A DNA stretch of 64,000 nt, from the NCBI RefSeq assembly GCF_003665435.1, contig NZ_CP023407.1, forward strand, positions 620,001-684,000, read 5' to 3'. The position numbers and the translations under genes are program-made. The stretch comes from Streptomyces fungicidicus (lineage in GTDB: Bacteria > Actinomycetota > Actinomycetes > Streptomycetales > Streptomycetaceae). The notes beneath the pieces are model-generated. The model saw only the letters and a list, made by a program, of their open reading frames with translations, made no database searches and had not been told where the DNA came from. This document shows, one piece after another, positions 59,024 through 64,000 of this stretch (position 1 is its first letter; the number at the start of each line of letters is the position of its first letter).

Positions 59024-59119
59024 CGCGAACGGGGCGGGCGGCGGCCGGGCTTGCGCGCGACGGGTGACGGCCGCCAGGGTGGCGGTGGACCGGGACGGGC
59101 GACGACCTGAGGTGCGTGG

Positions 59120-60313
59120 ATGAGCAGGGCCGACTGGAGCAGGCGCCGTTTCGTCGGCGCCGTCACGGGGACGGCCGCCGCGCCGGCGGTCGCGGCGTGC
59201 GACGAGGCGCCGCCGGCGGATCCGCCCTCCCCGCCGGCGCCCGATCCGGGTACCGGCGCACGGAGCGGGGGCGGCCGGCCCGCCGGTCCGCGTCCGCTTT
59301 TCCTGGGCACCTACACCTCGGCCGACGGCGGCGGCGAGGGCATCGGGCTGGCCGCGTACGACCCGGAGTCGGGGCGGATCACCGGCTCCGGCGCCCTCAC
59401 CGGTGTGGCGGATCCGTCGTATCTGACGGTGCATCCGGACGGCCGGACGCTGTACGCGGTGAACGAGCGGGACGACGGCGCGGTGACCGCCGTCCGGCTG
59501 TCCGACCGGAAGGTGCTGGGCAGCCGGAGCAGCGGCGGCGCGGCTCCCTGCCATCTGTCGGTGCATCCGGACGGCCGGTACCTGCTGAGCGCGAACTACG
59601 GCTCCGGGAGCGTCGCGGTGCACCCCATCGACGCCTCGGGGGCGCTCGGGGAGCGCACCGAACTGGTCACGCACTCAGGTCCGCCGCCGGGTCCGGGCCA
59701 ACGGGGGCCGCACGCCCACCAGTTCCTCACCAGTCCGGACGGGGGCCATGTCCTCGCCGTCGACCTGGGCACGGACACGGTGTACACGTACCGCCTCGAC
59801 GAGGCGGCCGGCACGCTCACCGAGACGGCGCGGGCGAGCACCCGGCCCGGTGCGGGACCGCGCCATCTCACCTTTCACCCCGGGGGCCGGTACGCCTATC
59901 TCGCCAACGAGGTCGACGACACCGTCGCGGTGTGCGCGTACGACCCCGGTTCGGGGCGGCTGCGGATCGGCGCGCCGCAGTCGACGGGCACGGGGGCCGG
60001 CACCAGCTACCCGGCGCAGATCCTGGTGACCGGGAACGGGCGGTTCGCGTATCTGGCGAACCGCGGCGACAACAGCCTCACCCGCTACGCCGTCGAGGCG
60101 GACGGCGCCCGGCTGCGGCTGCTCGACACCGTGCTGGTGGGCGGTGACTTCCCGCGCCAGATCGCCTTCTCCCCGGACGGCGCGCTGCTGTTCGCGGCCA
60201 ACCAGAGGTCCGGTGACGTCAGCGTGTTCCACGTCGACGAGGAGAGCGGTGGACTGCGCTCCGCGGGCGAGCCGTTCGGCTCACCGGTCGCCGTCTGCGC
60301 GCTGCCGCTGTAG
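59120..60313 (+). CDS. Lactonase-family (6-phosphogluconolactonase-like) beta-propeller, exported
   Basis: A 397-residue seven-bladed propeller of the Pgl/YbhE type. LFLGTYTSADGGGEGIGLAAYDPESG starts the first blade, ADPSYLTVHPDGRTLYAVNE gives the repeated phrase, and HAHQFLTSPDGGHVLAVDLG and PRHLTFHPGGRYAYLANE follow. The N-terminus has a twin-arginine signal (SRRRFVGAVTGTAAAPAVAAC) whose Cys may be lipidated. An exported lactonase probably hydrolyses a sugar lactone outside the cell. Its stop overlaps the convergent HugZ-like gene by 33 bp. Confidence 0.88.
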   Translation: MSRADWSRRRFVGAVTGTAAAPAVAACDEAPPADPPSPPAPDPGTGARSGGGRPAGPRPLFLGTYTSADGGGEGIGLAAYDPESGRITGSGALTGVADPSYLTVHPDGRTLYAVNERDDGAVTAVRLSDRKVLGSRSSGGAAPCHLSVHPDGRYLLSANYGSGSVAVHPIDASGALGERTELVTHSGPPPGPGQRGPHAHQFLTSPDGGHVLAVDLGTDTVYTYRLDEAAGTLTETARASTRPGAGPRHLTFHPGGRYAYLANEVDDTVAVCAYDPGSGRLRIGAPQSTGTGAGTSYPAQILVTGNGRFAYLANRGDNSLTRYAVEADGARLRLLDTVLVGGDFPRQIAFSPDGALLFAANQRSGDVSVFHVDEESGGLRSAGEPFGSPVAVCALPL

Positions 60314-61009
60314 CGGCCTGGGACAGGAGGCGGCGCTCGCCTGGGCGAGCAGCACGTGCAACCGCTCGGTGAGCTGGGAGACGTCGTCGGCGGGCGTGTG
60401 GAAGGGCAGGCGTACGTCGCCGCCGGAGCGGACGCGTTCGATGCGCAGGGTCAGCCCGTGCCGGTCGACGGCGAGCGGCCGGACGCGGACCGCGCCGTGC
60501 AGGCTGCCGGGGTCGACCAGGCGGGTCAGCCGTTCGACCGCGTCGGCGTGGCAGTCGGCGAGGTGGGTCAGCAGCCGGGCCTCGGCGGCGGCCAGCGGGT
60601 CGGGCGCGGCGGCGGCGAACTCGCCGGCGTCGACGACCAGGGCGCCGGACCGCTGCCGGAGCACCACGCGGGTCGGCCGGAAGGCGAGGTGGCCGTCCCG
60701 GACGGAGAACCAGCCGGCCAGCCACAGCCGGGCGCGGACCCGGTCGCGCACGGGGACGGGTGCGACGTCGGCGAACTCCAGTACGGCGGACGGCTCGCCG
60801 CGGGGCGCGCAGATCGCGGCGGCGAGCAGGACGCTGTCCTCGGGAACCTGCAGCAGCACCCCTCCGTCGTCGGTCACGCCGTGCGCGCCCACGAGCTCCT
60901 CCCGGGTGCCCTCCGCGGTCACCGCGCAGGACCAGGCGGCGGCGAGCACCGAGCGGGCCCGCTCCGCCGCGCCGGGCGCGGCCGTCCAGCCGTGCGTGTC
61001 GTCAGCCAT
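60281..61009 (-). CDS. HugZ-like protein: split-barrel plus DUF2470, iron-regulated
   Basis: A 242-residue protein. The N-terminal 150 residues have the strand pattern of a pyridoxamine-oxidase-like split barrel (SAVLEFADVAPVPVRDRVRARLWLAG). The C-terminal part matches DUF2470 (EARLLTHLADCHADAVERLTRLV and IERVRSGGDVRLPF). The same pair of domains is found in HugZ-type heme oxygenases. A role in heme binding or degradation under iron limitation is inferred. A perfect-looking iron box ends 15 nt upstream of ATG 61009, so DmdR/IdeR should repress it when iron is plentiful. Confidence 0.85.
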   Translation of the reverse strand: MADDTHGWTAAPGAAERARSVLAAAWSCAVTAEGTREELVGAHGVTDDGGVLLQVPEDSVLLAAAICAPRGEPSAVLEFADVAPVPVRDRVRARLWLAGWFSVRDGHLAFRPTRVVLRQRSGALVVDAGEFAAAAPDPLAAAEARLLTHLADCHADAVERLTRLVDPGSLHGAVRVRPLAVDRHGLTLRIERVRSGGDVRLPFHTPADDVSQLTERLHVLLAQASAASCPRPLQRQRADGDR

Positions 61010-61023
61010 CCCCGAACCTCCTC

Positions 61024-61042
61024 TTAGGTAAGCCTTGCCTAA
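61024..61042. promoter_or_regulatory. Iron box (DmdR/IdeR operator)
   Basis: TTAGGTAAGCCTTGCCTAA matches the 19-bp actinobacterial iron box (consensus TTAGGTTAGGCTNNCCTAA) at most positions and is largely palindromic. It lies immediately upstream of the HugZ-like gene. Confidence 0.88.
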
Positions 61043-61096
61043 CCTATCGGAGAACGGGGAGCGCGCCAACCGGATCGCGCGATCCGCGCGGGTCCG

Positions 61097-61705
61097 TCAG
61101 GGCGTGAGGACGCCCAGCAGGGCGCGGGCGCACAGGTCGCGCACCTGCTCACGGTCCGGGCCGGAACCGCGCAGCCATTCCAGGCAGACGGCGGTGGTGA
61201 AGGCCAGCCAGCCGCGCACGGCGAGCCGGGTGTCCGGCCGCGCCTCGAGGGCGGGCCCGTATTCGGGGTCCTGGGCGAGCGCCGCAAGAATCTGCCGCTC
61301 CTGCGCCGCCAGGGCCCTGCGGTAGACCCGGCGCACGGCCCGGTCCCCCGCCGCGTCCGCGCGGTGGAAGGCGCGGTAGCCGTGCGCATGGGCCTCGACG
61401 TACTCCAGGTACGCGTCGAGACCCGCCGTGAGCTGCTCGCGCACCGGGACGCCGGGCACCGCCGCCGTCATCCGCAGCATCCGCTCGCTCTCGCGCTCCA
61501 CCACCGCCGCGAAGAAGTCCCGCTTGGTCGGGAAGTAGTGGTACAGCAGCCCCCGGGAGACGCCGGCGATCTCGGCGACCTGCTCGATCCACACCTCGTC
61601 GTAGGGACTCTCCGAGAACAGCCGCGCACCGACCGACAGAAGCTGCTCCCGGCGCTCCCCGGTGCTGAGCCTGCGGCGTGTGCGCCCGCCCTGGTTCGCG
61701 GCCAT
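61097..61705 (-). CDS. TetR family transcriptional regulator
   Basis: A 202-residue repressor. The N-terminal HTH has RREQLLSVGARLFSESPYDEVWIEQVAEIAGVSRGLLYHYFPTKRDFF (residues 18-65). The C-terminal ligand domain is helical with AGLDAYLEYVEAHAHGYRAFHRAD. It is divergent from the P450 gene, as Bm3R1 is next to the CYP102A1 gene, so it likely controls that gene and itself from the dyad at 61727-61753. A fatty acid or lipophile would be the inducer by analogy. Confidence 0.92.
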   Translation of the reverse strand: MAANQGGRTRRRLSTGERREQLLSVGARLFSESPYDEVWIEQVAEIAGVSRGLLYHYFPTKRDFFAAVVERESERMLRMTAAVPGVPVREQLTAGLDAYLEYVEAHAHGYRAFHRADAAGDRAVRRVYRRALAAQERQILAALAQDPEYGPALEARPDTRLAVRGWLAFTTAVCLEWLRGSGPDREQVRDLCARALLGVLTP

Positions 61706-61726
61706 GCCCGCACTTTACTTGACGCC

Positions 61727-61753
61727 GGTTCAGCGACCGGCCCAGACTGAACC
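61727..61753. promoter_or_regulatory. Candidate TetR operator in the P450/TetR intergenic region
   Basis: GGTTCAG (61727-61733) and CTGAACC (61747-61753) form a perfect 7-bp dyad with a 13-nt spacer, between the divergent starts at 61705 and 61827. Confidence 0.55.
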
Positions 61754-61826
61754 ACCTTATTGAACTCGCGTACAACACATCGCGCACCACACGCCGCACG
61801 CGCGCCGGGTCGAAGGAGATCGCGTC

Positions 61827-63296
61827 ATGGCGGAGACGACGACACGGGCCGGACTGCCGAAGGGGTTCCGCAGCGCGGAACTGGGCTGGCCCGAACTGCA
61901 TCGCATACCGCGTCCGCCGTACCGCCTGCCGCTGCTCGGCGACGTCCTGGGCGCGAGCCGGAGCGCTCCGGTCCAGGACTCGCTGAAGTACGCCCGCCGG
62001 CTGGGGCCGATCTTCCGGCGTAACGCCTTCGGCAAGGAGTTCGTGTTCACCTGGGGCGCCGGGCTGGTGGCCGATCTGGCCGACGAGTCGCGGTTCGCCA
62101 AGCACGTCGGGCTGGGCGTCGCCAACCTGCGGCCGGTCGCCGGCGACGGGCTGTTCACGGCCTACAACCACGAGCCCAACTGGCAGTTGGCGCACGATGT
62201 GCTGGCTCCCGGGTTCAGCCGTGAGGCCATGGCCGGCTACCACCCGATGATGCTGGCCGTGGCGGAACGGCTGACGGAACACTGGGACCGTGCGGCGGCC
62301 GGGGGCAGTGCGGTGGACGTGCCCGGGGACATGACCAAGCTGACGCTGGAGACCATCGCGCGCACCGGGTTCGGGCACGACTTCGGGTCGTTCGAACGGC
62401 CCCGTCCGCACCCGTTCGTCACCGCGATGGTCGGCACGCTCACCTACGCGCAGCGCCTGAACAGCGTGCCCGCGCCGCTGACTCCCCTGCTGCTGCGGGG
62501 CGCGAGCCGCCGCAACGCGGCCGACATCGCGCACCTCAACCGGATCGTGGACGAGGTGGTGCGGGTGCGGCGGGCCGGCGGCGGCAGCGGGGACGGGGAT
62601 CTGCTGGACCGGATGCTGGAGACCGCGCACCCGGAGACCGGGGAGCGGCTGTCGTCCGAGAACGTCCGCCGTCAGGTGATCACCTTTCTGGTCGCCGGGC
62701 ACGAGACCACCTCGGGCGCGCTGTCCTTCGCCCTGCACTACCTGTCCCGGCACCCCGATGTCGCGGCGCGCGCCCGCGCGGAGGTGGACCGGGTCTGGGG
62801 CGACGGGGAGGCGCCGGGCTACGAGCAGGTCGCCCGGCTGCGCTACGTCCGCCGGGTGCTGGACGAGTCGCTGCGGCTGTGGCCGACGGCGCCGGCGTTC
62901 GCCCGGGAGGCACGGGCGGACACGGTGCTGGGCGGGGAGCATCCGATGCGGCGCGGCGCCTGGACGCTGGTGCTGACGCCGATGCTGCACCGGGACCCCG
63001 AGGTGTGGGGCGCGGACGCGGAGCGGTTCGATCCGGACCGGTTCGACGCGCGGGCGGCGCGGGGGCGGGCGGCGCACACGTTCAAGCCGTTCGGGACGGG
63101 GGCCCGGGCGTGCATCGGGCGGCAGTTCGCCCTGCACGAGGCGACGCTGGTGCTGGGGCTGCTGCTGCGGCGGTACGAACTGCGGGCCGATCCCGCGTAT
63201 CGGCTGCGGGTGACCGAGCGGCTCACGCTGATGCCGGAGGGGTTGCGGCTGTGGCCGGAACGCAGGGGTGCGACGACGGGGCCCGCGACGGCCTGA
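61827..63296 (+). CDS. Cytochrome P450, CYP102-like heme domain without reductase
   Basis: A 489-residue P450 resembling the heme domain of CYP102 fatty-acid hydroxylases, close to what I recall of S. coelicolor CYP102B1. Features are IPRPPYRLPLLGDVLG at the start, I-helix AGHETTSG (near 292), ESLR as the ExxR motif (near 350) and the heme loop FGTGARACIGRQFAL (Cys near residue 429). The fused CPR-type reductase is absent, so separate ferredoxin and reductase must supply electrons. AAGGAGAT precedes ATG 61827. Control by the divergent TetR protein is likely. Confidence 0.93.
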   Translation: MAETTTRAGLPKGFRSAELGWPELHRIPRPPYRLPLLGDVLGASRSAPVQDSLKYARRLGPIFRRNAFGKEFVFTWGAGLVADLADESRFAKHVGLGVANLRPVAGDGLFTAYNHEPNWQLAHDVLAPGFSREAMAGYHPMMLAVAERLTEHWDRAAAGGSAVDVPGDMTKLTLETIARTGFGHDFGSFERPRPHPFVTAMVGTLTYAQRLNSVPAPLTPLLLRGASRRNAADIAHLNRIVDEVVRVRRAGGGSGDGDLLDRMLETAHPETGERLSSENVRRQVITFLVAGHETTSGALSFALHYLSRHPDVAARARAEVDRVWGDGEAPGYEQVARLRYVRRVLDESLRLWPTAPAFAREARADTVLGGEHPMRRGAWTLVLTPMLHRDPEVWGADAERFDPDRFDARAARGRAAHTFKPFGTGARACIGRQFALHEATLVLGLLLRRYELRADPAYRLRVTERLTLMPEGLRLWPERRGATTGPATA

Positions 63297-63326
63297 GGCG
63301 CGTCGCCGGCCGGGGGCGGGGCGGGG

Positions 63327-64000
63327 TCAGGGGCCCGGGACCTCCAGGTGGTCGAGGCGGTCGGGGTCGGCCAGGATGTACACGGCCGTGATGCGGCCGT
63401 TCTCGACCGTGAAGGACATGACCGACCGGATCCGGCCGTCCACCACGCTGAGCAGGCCCGCCCCGTCGTTGACCAGGACGATGCGGGCCGCCGCGGTGTA
63501 CCGGGCGAACATGAGCGCCGACTCCGCCACCGTCCTCGCGCCCCGGAGGATCTTGGAGGCCGTGATGCCCCGGACCAGCGCGCCGGCGTCCGCCCGCAGC
63601 ACCACGTCCGGGTGCAGGACGGCGACCAGCGCCTCGAAGTCACCGCCGCGCGCGGCGGCCATGAACGCGTCGAGCGCCTCCTTCTGCCGCCCGAGGTCGG
63701 GGTCGGACGGGGGGACCGTGTCCCGCACCCGGCGGCGGGCCCGGCTGGCGAGCTGCCGGGTCGCGGCCGCGTTGCGCTCCACGACGGGGGCGATGTCGTC
63801 GAACGGCACGGCGAACATGTCGTGCAGGACGAACGCCAGCCGCTCGTCGGGCTCCAGCTTCTCCAGGACCACCAGCATCGCCACGCCCACCGAGTCGGCG
63901 CGCAGCGCCTCCTGTTCCGGGTCCGCCTGGGCGGTGAGGGGTCCGATCACCGGGTCCGGGACGAAGGTCTCGTCCATCGGCTGCTCGCGGCGGGTGGTGC
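63327..64000 (-). CDS. ECF41-type sigma factor with SnoaL-like extension, N-terminus outside window
   Basis: The reverse frame stays open to the right edge, reading about 224 residues. Visible are sigma region 4 (LEPDERLAFVLHDMFAVPFDDIAPVVERNAAATRQLASRARRRV) followed by a NTF2/SnoaL-like domain (KEALDAFMAAARGGDFEALVAVLHPDV) ending VENGRITAVYILADPDRLDHLEVPGP. This combination is typical of ECF41/SigJ-like factors whose C-terminal domain regulates the sigma activity without an anti-sigma protein. Region 2 must lie beyond 64,000. ATG 63977 inside the linker is not the real start. Confidence 0.9.
   Translation of the reverse strand, partial: TTRREQPMDETFVPDPVIGPLTAQADPEQEALRADSVGVAMLVVLEKLEPDERLAFVLHDMFAVPFDDIAPVVERNAAATRQLASRARRRVRDTVPPSDPDLGRQKEALDAFMAAARGGDFEALVAVLHPDVVLRADAGALVRGITASKILRGARTVAESALMFARYTAAARIVLVNDGAGLLSVVDGRIRSVMSFTVENGRITAVYILADPDRLDHLEVPGP

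Noticed and set aside
1..64000. tRNA, rRNA, insertion sequences, integrases, attachment sites and CRISPR arrays
   Set aside because: I looked for these signatures on both strands by eye and found none; a covariance-model scan would be needed to exclude small structured RNAs.

Overview
The window looks like a stretch of Streptomyces chromosome. Base composition is very GC-rich throughout. The gene set is typical of that genus: a mycothiol-dependent formaldehyde dehydrogenase, an SSI-type protease inhibitor, a streptogrisin-like secreted protease, two multidomain SpoIIE-type phosphatases with fused HATPase domains, a STAS anti-sigma antagonist, an ECF41-type sigma factor, and cis-sites matching the known CebR (cellulose) and DmdR/IdeR (iron) boxes. 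No tRNA, rRNA, CRISPR array, insertion sequence, integrase or attachment site was found. Almost all very long ORFs antisense to the genes below are high-GC shadows.

Layout. 0-10.4 kb: short-chain dehydrogenases, a mycothiol formaldehyde-detoxification pair, an ABC exporter, small NTF2-like and CU044_5270-type proteins, a secreted beta-propeller, a Tat-exported multicopper oxidase and a small phosphoesterase. 10.6-14.9 kb: a cell-surface sugar group (glycosyltransferase with a TarS-like tail, SAM methyltransferase, long-form glucose-1-phosphate thymidylyltransferase) plus a candidate 59-residue protein. 15.1-19.4 kb: a SpoIIE phosphatase and a secreted S1 protease with an odd Gly/Ala/Asp tail. 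19.97-26.16 kb: a peptide-export operon. 26.2-33.9 kb: housekeeping and redox genes, including an overlapping trio (iron redox enzyme, HemK2-like methyltransferase, CDGSH protein), peptidase E, SSI inhibitor and lactate 2-monooxygenase. 33.95-39 kb: a sigma/anti-sigma/lectin fusion, a Fic/Doc-like toxin-antitoxin pair with a degenerate toxin, and a GH9 cellulase under a perfect CebR box. 39-57 kb: a second SpoIIE phosphatase, lipoprotein, redox enzymes, a CDF transporter, envelope proteins, STAS protein, PHP and HAD hydrolases, FUSC-type transporter, epimerase, ROK regulator and a sugar or aminoglycoside kinase-like protein. 57-64 kb: an FBP-type EF-G-binding protein behind overlapping palindromes, a second FUSC-type protein, a lactonase, an iron-boxed HugZ-like protein, a divergent TetR/cytochrome P450 pair and the edge of an ECF41 sigma gene.

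The most striking locus is 19,971-26,158. A 71-residue precursor carries a 23-residue double-glycine leader. Its 48-residue core has no Cys, no aromatic and no basic residue, and contains an imperfect internal duplication. It is followed by a very strong 18-bp hairpin, then a membrane-fusion protein, a C39-peptidase ABC transporter and a second ABC transporter. The last three resemble the NHLM (nitrile-hydratase-leader-microcin) export modules. No lanthionine or other maturase gene is seen within the window, so this is a candidate unmodified, acidic, exported peptide whose job is unknown.

Regulation visible in the DNA includes perfect or near-perfect dyads upstream of the cellulase, HugZ-like, lactate monooxygenase, FBP, antitoxin and P450/TetR genes, and many strong intrinsic terminator-like hairpins between convergent genes.
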